This document shows positions 19,992-29,478 of a stretch of DNA of 64,000 nt, piece by piece. The notes beneath the pieces are model-generated. The model made no database searches, was not told the origin of the DNA, and saw nothing but the letters and a program-made list of their open reading frames with translations. Numbering within the stretch: position 1 is the stretch's first letter; each line of letters begins with the position of its first letter. Source of the stretch: Marinomonas polaris DSM 16579 (GTDB lineage Bacteria > Pseudomonadota > Gammaproteobacteria > Pseudomonadales > Marinomonadaceae); the NCBI RefSeq assembly GCF_900129155.1, contig NZ_FQVF01000021.1:41026-105025 (forward strand), read 5' to 3'. A program made the translations under genes and the position numbers.

Positions 19992-20612
19992 TTGAGTCAA
20001 TTTTTTCAGATACACCCAGAAAACCCGCAAGCGCGTTTGGTAAAACAAGCGGCAGAAGTGATTCGTAACGGCGGTGTTATTGCGTATCCAACAGACTGTG
20101 GGTATTCGCTCGGTTGTCATTTGGGTGATAAAGATGCATTGGATCGAATTCGAGCAATTCGTCGTTTGGATGATAAGCATAACTTTACCTTGGTGTGTCG
20201 AGATTTGTCTGAAATATCAACCTATGCGCGATTTGATAATCGCTTGTACCGTTTGTTGAAAAATAATACACCGGGTCCTTATACTTTTATTTTTAATGCG
20301 ACATCGGAAGTTCCTAGGCGATTATTGCATCCGAAAAGAAAGACCATTGGTATTCGTGTTCCGAATAACAACATAGTGTCTGCTTTGTTAGAAGAATTGG
20401 GCGAACCTATTATGAGTGTTTCTCTTATTTTGCCTGGAGAGACAGATCCAATGACAGATCCATATGATATTCGCGATACTCTAGAACATGCGCTAGATTT
20501 AGTCATTGATGGCGGTTTTTGTGGGTTACAACCGACAACGGTCGTTAAAATGGATGCAGATAGTATTGAAGTGGTACGTGTTGGTGCAGGTGATCCTGCT
20601 CCCTTTCTGTAA
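19992..20612 (+). CDS. yciO: YciO/Sua5-type L-threonylcarbamoyladenylate synthase-like protein
   Basis: A 206-residue single-domain protein of the YrdC/YciO fold, closely matching YciO (SQFFQIHPENPQARLVKQAAEVIRNGGVIAYPTD, then RKTIGIRVPNN). The start is TTG 19992, with GGAG about 6-10 bases upstream and the family N-terminus MSQFF. An upstream in-frame GTG at 19980 would place the ribosome-binding site inside the coding region. YciO is related to the tRNA t6A enzyme TsaC, but its own activity is weak and its physiological role is unsettled. It lies between rnm and rluB as in enterobacteria. Confidence 0.93.
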   Translation: MSQFFQIHPENPQARLVKQAAEVIRNGGVIAYPTDCGYSLGCHLGDKDALDRIRAIRRLDDKHNFTLVCRDLSEISTYARFDNRLYRLLKNNTPGPYTFIFNATSEVPRRLLHPKRKTIGIRVPNNNIVSALLEELGEPIMSVSLILPGETDPMTDPYDIRDTLEHALDLVIDGGFCGLQPTTVVKMDADSIEVVRVGAGDPAPFL

Positions 20613-20727
20613 AATCTTTAATATTCAGCTGTCAAGGCCCATGCTGTGTGGCTTATAATGCGAAAAATGGTTAATTAATATTACTAAAACTGGGTTGCTG
20701 AGAAGCATTCCCTCTAAGAGGTTCGTA

Positions 20728-21630
20728 ATGGACGAGAAGTTACAAAAAGTATTAGCAAGAGCGGGTCAAGGTTCACGTCGTGAAATGGAAACTCGTATTC
20801 GTGAAGGTCGTGTATTAGTTAATGGCGAAGTTGCCACATTAGGTGACCGCGTTAGCGTAAAAGATACGATCACAATAGATGGTTACTCTATTATTGCGAC
20901 TGAGGCTGGTGAAAACCGCCGTGTTATTATTTATAACAAACCAGAAGGCGAGGTCTGTACTCGTAAAGATCCTGAAGGTCGACCTACTGTGTTTGATAAA
21001 CTGCCAAAATTGCGCGGAGAGCGTTGGATTGCTGTTGGCCGTTTGGATATCAATACGTCAGGTTTGCTGCTTTTTACCACTGATGGTGAATTAGCAAATC
21101 GATTGATGCATCCATCTACTGAGATAGATCGTGAATACCTTGTCCGCGTGATGGGTGAAGTCACTGATGAAAATCTAGCTGCGTTGAAAAAAGGCATAAT
21201 TTTAGACGATGGTGTTGCCAAGTTTACGGACATCGTTGATGGCGGTGGTGAAGGCATTAACCGTTGGTTCTATGTTTGCTTGATGGAAGGGCGTAACCGT
21301 GAAGTTCGTCGTCTTTGGGAATCTCAAGGTGTAAAAGTTAACCGTTTGAAACGTGTTCGCTTCGGCCCTGTCTTCTTGCCTTCAAAAGCAAAAGTTGGAC
21401 GTTGGGTAGAAATGGAAGAAACCGATGTTAATTCTTTGTGCGCCATGGTTGACCTTAAGTTATCAGAATTGACACCAAAAACCCAACAAGAGAAATTAGA
21501 ATTAAAACGCCACAAAAACAAAGCAACAGCAGGCGGAGCGCGTCGTGCGCCACCTAAAGGTTTTGATTGGCAGAGCAATGACAAACCTGAGTTTAAACCT
21601 AAAAAGCCAGGTAAAAGATCGTTTCGTTAA
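20728..21630 (+). CDS. rluB: 23S rRNA pseudouridine(2605) synthase RluB
   Basis: A 300-residue RsuA-family pseudouridine synthase. An S4 RNA-binding domain (residues 1-65; [19 protein letters not shown]) precedes the catalytic domain with [14 protein letters not shown], which contains the catalytic Asp, and a basic Lys/Arg/Pro-rich tail (about 250-300). It modifies helix 89 of 23S rRNA. The start is ATG 20728 with AAGAGG upstream; the 11 residues of frame before it are not conserved. Its position after yciO supports RluB over RsuA or RluE/F. Confidence 0.93.
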   Translation: MDEKLQKVLARAGQGSRREMETRIREGRVLVNGEVATLGDRVSVKDTITIDGYSIIATEAGENRRVIIYNKPEGEVCTRKDPEGRPTVFDKLPKLRGERWIAVGRLDINTSGLLLFTTDGELANRLMHPSTEIDREYLVRVMGEVTDENLAALKKGIILDDGVAKFTDIVDGGGEGINRWFYVCLMEGRNREVRRLWESQGVKVNRLKRVRFGPVFLPSKAKVGRWVEMEETDVNSLCAMVDLKLSELTPKTQQEKLELKRHKNKATAGGARRAPPKGFDWQSNDKPEFKPKKPGKRSFR

Positions 21631-21659
21631 GATGAAAATTGCTTAGGAGTTGTAGAGGC

Positions 21660-22115
21660 ATGGTTCGCTGGATAATTGCATTGATTGTTGTCTTGTTCGT
21701 AGGTTTCTTTATATACGTCACTATAAGTAATAAATTGCCTGAAGGACTTGGTGTCACGGATGGCGGGCTGATGTCTTGTCCTTCGTCCCCGAACTGTGTG
21801 TCAACTCAAGCATCTCCGGAAGATTTGGAGCATTATGCAGAGCCTATAGTTTACACAGGTGACCGTATGAAGACTCAGTTGTCTATTGAGTCTTTTATAC
21901 TAAGCAAAGGGAATGCTCATCTGGTTAGTAGCACACTAGGCTATGTTCACTTTGAAGTGAAAAGTGCTTTGATTGGCTATATTGATGATGTTGAGTTTTA
22001 CCTACCAGAAGCCGACAGTGTTGTTCATGTCCGTTCAGCTTCTCGTGTTGGCTACTCTGATCTTGGTATTAACCTCGAGAGAGTTAGACAAATTCAAAGT
22101 CTTCTAGTAGATTGA
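21660..22115 (+). CDS. DUF1499 family membrane-anchored protein
   Basis: A 151-residue protein with one N-terminal membrane segment (about 3-22) and a DUF1499 domain carrying the conserved CPSSPNCVSTQ motif near residue 42 and the ending DSVVHVRSASRVGYSDLGINLERV. The function is unknown; the family is widespread in marine bacteria. The start is ATG 21660, with AGGAG about 12 bases upstream. It lies 29 bases after rluB and is probably transcribed with it. Confidence 0.85.
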   Translation: MVRWIIALIVVLFVGFFIYVTISNKLPEGLGVTDGGLMSCPSSPNCVSTQASPEDLEHYAEPIVYTGDRMKTQLSIESFILSKGNAHLVSSTLGYVHFEVKSALIGYIDDVEFYLPEADSVVHVRSASRVGYSDLGINLERVRQIQSLLVD

Positions 22116-22179
22116 TTTTAAACGAATTGATTTTAAGTCACTAAAACTAAAAATGATAACAACTGGACGAGGATTGCCC

Positions 22180-22899
22180 ATGAGCATAGATGACAACAGA
22201 ACCATTTTGATTGTTGAAGACGATGAGCGTTTGGCGTTACTCACTCAAGAGTATTTGCAAAAAAATGGCTTTACTGTTGGGATCGAGCCTGATGGACGCA
22301 AAGCTATTTCCCGTATTGTTGAGGAACAGCCATCTTTGGTTATTCTAGATCTTATGTTGCCGGGCGCAGATGGTTTTACAGTGTGTAGAAGTGTTCGCAA
22401 TGACTACAAAGGACCTATTCTGATGTTAACTGCTCGTAGTGACGATGTTGATCAGATATTAGGTTTAGAAATAGGTGCTGATGATTATGTATCTAAACCA
22501 GCTAAACCTAGAGTGTTGTTGGCTCGAGTTCAATCTTTGTTGCGTCGCAGTACACAAGATGTAGATTTGACGCTTGATCTTTCCAAGGAAGAGCAAAACT
22601 TGACTTTTGGGCCACTGACTATTGATAACTCTCGCCGTGAAGCTTGGTTACTTGAAGAAGAAATCGAACTAACGAGTGCCGAGTTTGATTTGTTATGGTT
22701 GCTGTCTAGTAATGCTGGTCGTATTTTAAGCCGAGAAGAAATTTTTGGTGAATTGCGTGGCATTGAATATGATGGTCAGGATCGCTCGGTTGACGTTAGA
22801 ATCTCCCGTATACGTTCAAAAATAGGTGATGATCCAATTCATCCTCGCCGTATAAAGACTATTCGCAGTAAAGGCTACCTGTTCGTAAAAGAAGTATAG
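22180..22899 (+). CDS. rstA: OmpR-family response regulator, RstA-like
   Basis: A 239-residue regulator. The receiver domain (about 1-120) has acidic residues EDD at 13-15, phospho-acceptor Asp57 in ILDLMLPG and Lys in the YVSKPAKP loop. The winged-helix OmpR domain (about 140-238) contains ELTSAEFDLLWLL and RSVDVRISRIRSKIG. It resembles RstA more than other OmpR regulators (a VEPDGR-like stretch, PGADGFTVCRSVR and the RIKTIRSKGYLF end). The start ATG 22180 has GAGG upstream; ATG 22153 is an alternative. The cognate kinase follows 6 bases later. Confidence 0.88.
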   Translation: MSIDDNRTILIVEDDERLALLTQEYLQKNGFTVGIEPDGRKAISRIVEEQPSLVILDLMLPGADGFTVCRSVRNDYKGPILMLTARSDDVDQILGLEIGADDYVSKPAKPRVLLARVQSLLRRSTQDVDLTLDLSKEEQNLTFGPLTIDNSRREAWLLEEEIELTSAEFDLLWLLSSNAGRILSREEIFGELRGIEYDGQDRSVDVRISRIRSKIGDDPIHPRRIKTIRSKGYLFVKEV

Positions 22900-22905
22900 A
22901 ATAGA

Positions 22906-24420
22906 ATGCGAGCTGAAATGTGGCGGTTATATCGACACCTTATTTTTGGAGGTGTCGTTATTGTGGCGTGTTGTTACATCGTCATGGAGTTCACTCAAAT
23001 TCGTTTTGGCGCATCAAGAGCTGAGCAATTGCTTTGTGTTGATGCTGAAATCAGCTCTGTCTTACTTCTTTCAGGTATTCAAAAAGATCTTCCCGATTCC
23101 CAATTTAGTTGGACCTCCCAATCCTCTAAACCGTTTTCAATCGCGGCTCTCTCTTCTCTTATTGCAGAAAAAAAATGGCTTAAATTACCTAATAATAGCT
23201 ATCAGATTGCATTTGGAAAAACTAATCAGCCGGTTCTGATTGGACACGCTAATCAAGATCGTCCGCTTTTTAAAATAGAGTCATTGTTAGCACAGTTTTT
23301 GTTAGCAAATGATATTTCCTACTCAGACAAAGTTACCTTATTAAAAAGTATGTCTTGTCTTTCTATGAAGGAAATTTCTTCTAAGGTTTCTAGCCCATTA
23401 ACTGCTGTAGCTCTAGTGAGCGGCGCTTATAGTGAATATGGCTTTGTCTGGAAAGATAAGGATACAAGTAATACCGTCTATTTGTCTGTTGTTCATGATG
23501 ATAATGTGTCCTTGACTTTAATTGTGGTTATTGTAGTCGGTGTCGGTATTGCAATTATGCTGATGCTAATTTGGCGTGAACTTATCTCTTTGGACTTTAA
23601 GCGCAAAACATTCGAAAGTATTACTCGTCAAATTGCCCGTGGTCGAAGTGGTTTACCGAAAGGTATTCCTGACAGTAGTGGGACGCTAAAAGAGCTGGCG
23701 TATTCCTTTGACTCGATGTCTTCTCATATCCAACGATTGCTAAAAGTTCAACGTGAAATGATAAATGCTATTTCTCATGAGTTGCGAACGCCTATTGCCC
23801 GTTTACGATTTGGGTTGGAGGTGATGAAGGATGAGGTAGATGATAATGTTGCTAAAACGATTGAAGCGCTTGAGGGCGATGTTGAAGAACTGAATACACT
23901 GGTTGATGAGGTGTTAACTTACGGGAAGTTAGAAGCTGGTTCTTTGGCGCTGAATTTCAAAGAGATTTCTATTTCTCAACTGGTTGGCGATATTTTACAG
24001 CATAATCATTTATTACTTCAGCATCTCAGTGTCGAGGTAAATATCGATGAAACAGATTTGGTTTTAGCAGATGAGCACCATTTGAGTCGAGCGTTACAGA
24101 ACCTTATTTTAAATGCCTCAAAATACGCTGCAGGTAAGATTGTTATTACTTTCTCTCATGATGAAGAGCGTTGGCAGTTAGATATTGAAGATGATGGGCC
24201 AGGTATTGCGTTTGAAGATAGAGATAAGGTCTTTATTCCTTTTCAGCGATTAGATAACAGTCGTACACGAGCTTCAGGTGGTTATGGACTAGGTTTGGCG
24301 ATTGTTCAGCGTATTGCTTTTTGGCATGGTGGTGCTGTGTTGATTGATGCCAGTGAGTCTGGTGGCGCTAAATTTAGTTTGATTTGGTCGCGTAATCAGC
24401 ATCAGAACTCTCTGTCCTGA
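22906..24420 (+). CDS. rstB: Sensor histidine kinase, RstB-like
   Basis: A 504-residue membrane kinase. It has a first membrane segment (about 11-29), a periplasmic sensor region (about 30-200) and a second segment (about 202-223). A HAMP-like linker follows, then HisKA with AISHELRTPIARL (His291) and a C-terminal HATPase domain with NLILNASKYA, DDGPGI and GGYGLGLAIVQRI. It should phosphorylate the adjacent RstA-like regulator. The signal is unknown: the sensor region shows no recognisable domain and is longer than that of E. coli RstB. The gene ends before a strong convergent hairpin. Confidence 0.88.
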   Translation: MRAEMWRLYRHLIFGGVVIVACCYIVMEFTQIRFGASRAEQLLCVDAEISSVLLLSGIQKDLPDSQFSWTSQSSKPFSIAALSSLIAEKKWLKLPNNSYQIAFGKTNQPVLIGHANQDRPLFKIESLLAQFLLANDISYSDKVTLLKSMSCLSMKEISSKVSSPLTAVALVSGAYSEYGFVWKDKDTSNTVYLSVVHDDNVSLTLIVVIVVGVGIAIMLMLIWRELISLDFKRKTFESITRQIARGRSGLPKGIPDSSGTLKELAYSFDSMSSHIQRLLKVQREMINAISHELRTPIARLRFGLEVMKDEVDDNVAKTIEALEGDVEELNTLVDEVLTYGKLEAGSLALNFKEISISQLVGDILQHNHLLLQHLSVEVNIDETDLVLADEHHLSRALQNLILNASKYAAGKIVITFSHDEERWQLDIEDDGPGIAFEDRDKVFIPFQRLDNSRTRASGGYGLGLAIVQRIAFWHGGAVLIDASESGGAKFSLIWSRNQHQNSLS

Positions 24421-24552
24421 TGCTGTACTTGTAACGATTACTACGCTTGCCAATACTTTGTTAAAATAGACTCGCTTATTTATGGATTTAGCAACATTGG
24501 CTCATTTATAGCCCATAACTCATAACCCCGGCTTTGACTTCCTGTATCGCCC

Positions 24553-24578
24553 GAATAACTACATCCATGTAGTTATTC
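24553..24578. terminator. Hairpin between rstB and metR
   Basis: A perfect 12-bp inverted repeat, GAATAACTACAT and ATGTAGTTATTC, has only two bases between the arms and is followed by T-rich sequence (24582-24600). It lies between convergent rstB and metR and is most simply a bidirectional terminator. The other 200 bases of this gap show nothing recognisable. Confidence 0.6.
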
Positions 24579-24651
24579 ATTTATTCGTCTATTTTTCCTA
24601 GTCTAGGTTTCGCTCGTGAAATCGTTTGAAAGTTGGTTTTGAGTGATGTTT

Positions 24652-25578
24652 TTAAAGTTCTGGAGCTAGAATGCCTTTTAGATTCTTAAAGCAAGTTTTT
24701 GATGCGGTAGAAATCAAATCTTCCATATAGGCGTTTTCACGCTGATCTTTTCTTATTGCCAAATAGAGCTTACACCAAACGCCTTCTTCGCCTAACGACT
24801 TGGTAATGACATATTGTCGGTTGGTGTATTCTGTTAATGCCCAATTTGGTAAGCAACAGACACCGCGACCGCTTGCTACCAACTGCATCATCATCAGCGT
24901 CAATTCACTATGACGAATTTTAGCTGGTGACACGTCCGCTGGGTTTAGGAAGTGTTTAAAAATATCCAATCGTTCCGTTTCGACCGGATAGGTAATAAGT
25001 GTTTCTTTCGCAAAATCTTCCGGTGTTAGAAATTCTTTTTTTGCCAGAGCATGATGTCTGGATAAGGCGACCTGAGACTCATATTGAAACAATGGGATGT
25101 ATTCAATATTTGGAATGTCTTGTGGATCGGATGTCACGACTAAATCTAAATCACCGCGGGCAAGAGCTGGTAATGGCATGAAACCAAAGGCTGTAGAAAG
25201 GTCGAGCTCGACATCCGGCCAATGTTCGCGGAAATGGTCAATGGTTGGCATCAGCCATTCGTAACAGCTGTGGCATTCAATAGCGATGTGCAGGCGTCCA
25301 CTTTCCCCTTCAGCGAAGCGTTGAATATCGCGCTGGGCCGAACGGAATGAAAGTAGCACATCATCTGCTAATTGTAATAAACGCAGTCCAGCGCTGGTAA
25401 AACGAACTGGTTTCGTTTTTCGAATGAAAAGTGGACATCCTAGCTTTTCTTCAAGATCTTTAAGTTGGTGAGATAAAGCTGATTGCGTCAAGTGAACTCG
25501 TTCGGCAGCTTCGACTAAGCTGCCAGTTTCTCTGAGTGCGGTCAGTGTTTTTAAATGCCTAACTTCAATAATGCTCAT
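24652..25578 (-). CDS. metR: LysR-family regulator MetR
   Basis: A 308-residue LysR regulator closely matching MetR. It has the N-terminal helix-turn-helix HLKTLTALRETGSLVEAAERVHLTQSALSHQL, then the MetR-specific IECHSCYEWLMPTIDHF and LITYPVETERLDIFKHFLNPADVSP in the effector domain. MetR activates methionine genes such as metE and metH with homocysteine as co-effector. No met structural gene is adjacent. The downstream order (argF upstream on the same strand) suggests separate transcription, since argF ends in a terminator. Confidence 0.93.
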   Translation of the reverse strand: MSIIEVRHLKTLTALRETGSLVEAAERVHLTQSALSHQLKDLEEKLGCPLFIRKTKPVRFTSAGLRLLQLADDVLLSFRSAQRDIQRFAEGESGRLHIAIECHSCYEWLMPTIDHFREHWPDVELDLSTAFGFMPLPALARGDLDLVVTSDPQDIPNIEYIPLFQYESQVALSRHHALAKKEFLTPEDFAKETLITYPVETERLDIFKHFLNPADVSPAKIRHSELTLMMMQLVASGRGVCCLPNWALTEYTNRQYVITKSLGEEGVWCKLYLAIRKDQRENAYMEDLISTASKTCFKNLKGILAPEL

Positions 25579-25618
25579 AGTAATTCACGGTTGATGCGTC
25601 TTTTTAATATTTGGGGGC

Positions 25619-25655
25619 AAAAAAAAGCTCGTAGGGAAGGGGATCCTTACGAGCC
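25619..25655 (-). terminator. Intrinsic terminator of argF
   Basis: Read on the minus strand, GGCTCGTAAGG pairs with CCCTACGAGC around a small loop, followed by a run of eight T. It lies 11 bases after the argF stop and isolates argF from metR. Confidence 0.88.
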
Positions 25656-25666
25656 TTGATATTGTG

Positions 25667-26572
25667 TTAGTGGCAGAGCAAAAATTCAAGCAGTGCTTTT
25701 TGTGCGTGTAAGCGGTTTTCTGCTTCATCCCAAACCACACAGTCTGGATGATCTATTACGTCAGCAGACACTTCTTCGCCTCGGTGAGCTGGCAGGCAGT
25801 GCATGAATAAGGCATCATGATTAGCCTTAGCCATTAGTTCGGCATTCACTTGGAAGCCATCAAAGTCTTTTAAGCGCTGTTCCTGCTCGTCTTCTTGGCC
25901 CATTGAGGCAAATACGTCAGTGACGATTAGATCCGCGCCTTTGGCTGCTTCATGCGCATTGTGAAGCACAGTCACGCGATCAGCATGTTCTGCAACCAAA
26001 TCTGCATTGGGTTCATAGCCTACTGGGCAAGCAACAACTAATTGGAAGTCGAGCATAGCTGCTGCATTAATGTAGGAATTACACATGTTGTTGCCATCAC
26101 CAACCCAGACGACTTTTTTGCCTTCGATAGATCCTCGGTGTTCTTGATATGTTTGCATATCAGCAAGCAGTTGGCATGGGTGATAGTCATCAGTCAGAGC
26201 GTTAATAACAGGAACAGATGAGTATTTGGCAAAAGTTTCGACGGTTTTATGATCAAAGGTTCTTATCATTACGGCATCTACCATGCTTGAAATAACACGT
26301 GCGCTGTCTTCAACTGGTTCGCCACGTCCCAATTGCGTATCTCGAGAGGAAAGAAACAATGCGTGTCCGCCAAATTGAGCCATACCCGCCTCAAAAGAAA
26401 CTCGAGTCCGGGTCGATGACTTTTCAAATATCATCGCTAAAACTCGGTTTTTCAGCGGTTGAAATAGAGTGCCTTCGTGATGGATTTTCTTAAGCTCTGA
26501 AGCTCGTAGTAGTAACTGTTTTAACTCGTCAGAAGATAGATCCTTCAGAGTAAGAAAATGTCTAGGCGACAC
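25667..26572 (-). CDS. argF: Ornithine carbamoyltransferase ArgF
   Basis: A 301-residue enzyme. The carbamoyl-phosphate binding motif is EKSSTRTR (near 50), followed by [18 protein letters not shown], the ornithine loop [11 protein letters not shown] and the catalytic [10 protein letters not shown]. It makes citrulline from ornithine in arginine synthesis. The start is GTG 26572, giving MSPRHFLTL as in Pseudomonas ArgF, with GGAG nine bases upstream. The frame is open for 35 more codons upstream but shows no homology there. It is divergent from grxD across a 242-base gap in which I see no clear ARG box. Confidence 0.95.
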   Translation of the reverse strand: MSPRHFLTLKDLSSDELKQLLLRASELKKIHHEGTLFQPLKNRVLAMIFEKSSTRTRVSFEAGMAQFGGHALFLSSRDTQLGRGEPVEDSARVISSMVDAVMIRTFDHKTVETFAKYSSVPVINALTDDYHPCQLLADMQTYQEHRGSIEGKKVVWVGDGNNMCNSYINAAAMLDFQLVVACPVGYEPNADLVAEHADRVTVLHNAHEAAKGADLIVTDVFASMGQEDEQEQRLKDFDGFQVNAELMAKANHDALFMHCLPAHRGEEVSADVIDHPDCVVWDEAENRLHAQKALLEFLLCH

Positions 26573-26814
26573 GCTAGGACTCCTTGTATGTCTTTGGAAA
26601 AAGGGAGTCGACCAATTTAATACACTCAGGTAGGCGAGTAAAGGGCAATTAACAAGAGAAAGTAGAAAGGAAAGCATCTTTTTGGGGTTGTAAATACACC
26701 ACGAGACCCAATAAACTGATGCAAGTTTAATGAATTTAATAGACTTGAATTTAGTAAGGGCATTAATAATTCGTTTGTCCTTACCAAAGACAGTTGCAGA
26801 GCGAGGTTTTTAGC

Positions 26815-27147
26815 ATGAGTAATACAATCGAAACAATTAAAGAGCAGATTAGCAGTAACGATATTTTGTTGTACATGAAAGGCAACCCTCGCGCTCCACA
26901 GTGCGGGTTTTCATCTCAGGCAGTGCAAGCACTAATGTCCTGCGGCGAGCGTTTTGCGTTTGTAAATATCCTAGATAATCCTGATATTCGTGCTGAGCTA
27001 CCAAAGTTTGCTAACTGGCCAACATTCCCACAGCTTTGGGTTAAAGGCGAGTTAGTGGGTGGTTGCGATATTATCGTTGAAATGGCTGCTAACGGTGAAC
27101 TACAGACTTTGATCAACGAAGCAGTCGGTTCTTCTTCTGAAGAATAA
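26815..27147 (+). CDS. grxD: Monothiol CGFS glutaredoxin GrxD
   Basis: A 110-residue CGFS-type glutaredoxin. The motif PQCGFSSQAVQAL places the active Cys at residue 30, and WPTFPQLWVKGELVGGCDI is the glutathione-binding segment. Such proteins bind and transfer [2Fe-2S] clusters with BolA partners. The start ATG 26815 has an AGCGAGG ribosome-binding site. The peroxiredoxin gene follows after 86 bases on the same strand. Confidence 0.95.
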   Translation: MSNTIETIKEQISSNDILLYMKGNPRAPQCGFSSQAVQALMSCGERFAFVNILDNPDIRAELPKFANWPTFPQLWVKGELVGGCDIIVEMAANGELQTLINEAVGSSSEE

Positions 27148-27233
27148 GTTTTTGTGTCGGTTATGATGGTAAGCGACATTGTTGAGTTAAACATTAGCCT
27201 TTAAATATTAAGCAATAAAAGGAGACGTTAAAG

Positions 27234-27857
27234 ATGTCTATTTTAGTTGGTAAAAAAGCCCCAGATTTTACAGTTCCAGCCGTATTGGCAGATGGCCAAA
27301 TTGTTGATTCTTTCAACCTTGCTGAAACAATCAAAGGCAAATACGCAATCGTGTTCTTCTACCCGTTAGATTTCACATTCGTATGTCCTTCAGAAATCAT
27401 TGCTATGTCTCACCGTATGGATAAATTCCGTGAAATGGGCGTAGAAGTCATCGGTGTTTCTATCGATTCTCATTTTACTCACAACGCTTGGCGTAATACT
27501 CCAGTTGAGCAAGGTGGTATCGGTGCTGTTGAATATACATTAGCAGCAGACATGGATCATGCAATCGCAAAAGCATACGGCATTGAGTCAGAAGGTGGTG
27601 ATTCTTACTACCCAGCTGGTGTTGCTATGCGTGCGTCTTTTGTTATCGACCAAAAAGGTATTGTTCGTTCACAAGTTGTAAACGATGAGCCGATTGGCCG
27701 TAACATGGATGAATTGGTTCGTGTTGTTGATGCGCTTCAATTCTTCGAAGAGCATGGCCAAGTTTGTCCAGCTGGCTGGAACAAAGGCGACAAAGGCATG
27801 ACAACTTCTCCAGAAGGTGTTGCGTCTTACCTTGCTGAAAACTCTAAATCTCTATAA
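27234..27857 (+). CDS. Typical 2-Cys peroxiredoxin (AhpC/Prx1 type)
   Basis: A 207-residue peroxidase. The peroxidatic Cys51 is in FTFVCPSE and the resolving Cys178 in GQVCPAGW, so it is a typical 2-Cys enzyme. A GGIG motif (94-97) and a C-terminal SYLAEN segment resemble the features that make some Prx sensitive to over-oxidation. It reduces hydrogen peroxide and organic peroxides, probably using thioredoxin, as no ahpF is adjacent. AGGAG precedes the ATG, and a strong terminator follows. Confidence 0.94.
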   Translation: MSILVGKKAPDFTVPAVLADGQIVDSFNLAETIKGKYAIVFFYPLDFTFVCPSEIIAMSHRMDKFREMGVEVIGVSIDSHFTHNAWRNTPVEQGGIGAVEYTLAADMDHAIAKAYGIESEGGDSYYPAGVAMRASFVIDQKGIVRSQVVNDEPIGRNMDELVRVVDALQFFEEHGQVCPAGWNKGDKGMTTSPEGVASYLAENSKSL

Positions 27858-27888
27858 GACTCTTTGTTTTATAGTAAGAGAAGAACAG

Positions 27889-27918
27889 AACGCCCACTGT
27901 AAAGTAGTGGGCGTTTTT
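27889..27918 (+). terminator. Intrinsic terminator after the peroxiredoxin gene
   Basis: A 10-bp perfect stem, AACGCCCACT and AGTGGGCGTT, has a 7-base loop and is followed by a run of T. Confidence 0.95.
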
Positions 27919-27997
27919 TTTGACTTGAGTTATTGGCTTTAAGCGATGATTTTAAATGCCGGTTTATAAGTGCTGGCTTTAAATGCTGCTATTGCGG

Positions 27998-28387
27998 CTA
28001 TAGCTCGTAAAGCTCAAGCGGTAAGTCGTCTGGATCGGCAAAGAAAGTAAAACGCTTGCCAGTCAGCTCATCCAATCGAATGTCTTCCGTGATCACACCT
28101 TGTTGATTTAGATGTTTAATACAGTCTTCTAAATTTTCTACTGCAAAGGCTAAGTGTCTTAAGCCTTGCGCCTCAGGCCGAGAAGGACGTACTGGTGGTG
28201 ATGGAAATGAGAAAAGTTCAATTTGTTGTTGGTCATTAATGGCAAGGTCTAATTTATAAGACTGACGTTCTTCTCTATAAGTCTCTTTTAGTATGCGAAA
28301 GCCAAGAATCTCACTATAGAATCGTTTTGAGACCAAATAGTCAGAGCAAATGATGGCGACATGATGAACATGAGAAATGTTGAACAT
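27998..28387 (-). CDS. gloA2: VOC-family glyoxalase-like protein GloA2 (YaeR)
   Basis: A 129-residue single-domain vicinal oxygen chelate protein, the same length as E. coli YaeR. It shares VHHVAIICSDYLVSKRFYSEILGF, IELFSFPSPPVRPSRPEAQGLRHLAFAV and KRFTFFADPDDLPLELYEL. Metal-ligand candidates are His9, Glu56, His77 and the final Glu127. Its substrate is not known. It lies 26 bases downstream of a LysR gene on the same strand and may be expressed with it. Confidence 0.9.
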   Translation of the reverse strand: MFNISHVHHVAIICSDYLVSKRFYSEILGFRILKETYREERQSYKLDLAINDQQQIELFSFPSPPVRPSRPEAQGLRHLAFAVENLEDCIKHLNQQGVITEDIRLDELTGKRFTFFADPDDLPLELYEL

Positions 28388-28413
28388 AGTTTTGTGTCTT
28401 CTGATGGCTCTTA

Positions 28414-29364
28414 TTATTTAGCTTGTGCTTTTAGCTCATTTGCCACATCAATGACTTGTCTTCTGAACCAAATATGACTGGCATCGTGATGTAGTAGCGG
28501 GCTCCAAATCATTTTTAGTTCAATTTCTGGAATATCGAATGGTGGATCTAGAATGACTAAATCAGGGTTCTTTTTATTAACCATGGCGACTTTTTTGGGA
28601 AGAGTGGCAATAAGATCTTGCTCAAGAGCCAAGTGCATCGCGGTATGGTAACTTCTGGTAAACACCCGAATGCTGCGTTTATGATCAAGAGCTTGTAGTG
28701 CCTCATCAACCCAGCCTAATTTCTGTACGTCGTTTGGGTCCATGCCGACACCCACACCAAAGCCTGTTTTACTCACCCAAATGTGCTGGGCTTGTAAGTA
28801 TGCTTCAATATCAAAATGGTCTTTGACAGGATTTTTTGAGCTCATCATGCAGACAAAGGTATCAAACCAGACACTTTTTTGATGGAAGGACTGAGGTAAT
28901 TCTTCAAAACGGTTAATGGCCATATCGATTTTGCCGGCCTCAACATCATGAAAGGTGACATCACTTGGCGTCATTATGTCGAGCGTAATGCCGGGTGCAA
29001 ATTCCCGTAGACGGTTAAGTAGTCGCGGAATAACGGTTGAAGCGGCATAGTCACTCGCCATGATACGAAATACACGCGTACTAATACTTTCGTTAAAGTC
29101 TGCTTCTGGCTGCAGAGCTTCTTCTAGTTCTAATAGAACTTTGCGTACGATAGGTTGTAGGCGTAAGGCTTTCTCAGTAGGCTTCATGCCTTCACTAGTG
29201 CGGACTAGCAATGGGTCGCTTAACAAGTCTCTTAGACGCTTTAAGCCATTGCTCATCGCTGGCTGTGTGATGTTTAGCTGATTTGCAGAGCGCGTGACGT
29301 TGCATTCTCTCAGTAAGACATCGAGATAAATAAGAAGATTAAGATCAATTTTATTAATATTCAT
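28414..29364 (-). CDS. LysR-family transcriptional regulator
   Basis: A 316-residue LysR regulator. The helix-turn-helix is NVTRSANQLNITQPAMSNGLKRLRDLLSDPLLVRT, and the substrate-binding domain runs from about residue 95. The opening IDLNLLIYLDVLLRE and the PRLLNRLREFAPGI segment place it in the NodD/LinR/PcpR-like group that often regulates aromatic or xenobiotic catabolism. The target is unknown; the only co-oriented neighbour is gloA2 downstream. Confidence 0.88.
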   Translation of the reverse strand: MNINKIDLNLLIYLDVLLRECNVTRSANQLNITQPAMSNGLKRLRDLLSDPLLVRTSEGMKPTEKALRLQPIVRKVLLELEEALQPEADFNESISTRVFRIMASDYAASTVIPRLLNRLREFAPGITLDIMTPSDVTFHDVEAGKIDMAINRFEELPQSFHQKSVWFDTFVCMMSSKNPVKDHFDIEAYLQAQHIWVSKTGFGVGVGMDPNDVQKLGWVDEALQALDHKRSIRVFTRSYHTAMHLALEQDLIATLPKKVAMVNKKNPDLVILDPPFDIPEIELKMIWSPLLHHDASHIWFRRQVIDVANELKAQAK

Positions 29365-29478
29365 ACTTTTTATGTGATTCGCATAATTTATATATTTTAT
29401 GAATTTATTGTATTGACCTTTGCGTAAACTTCAACCGCAAATGCTAAATAATCTAGCAAAGGTCTAAAAATGTATATT

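Noticed and set aside
26573-26814. ARG box between argF and grxD
   Set aside because: The AT-rich gap has TGAAT-like pieces near 26735 but no convincing pair in the expected palindrome.
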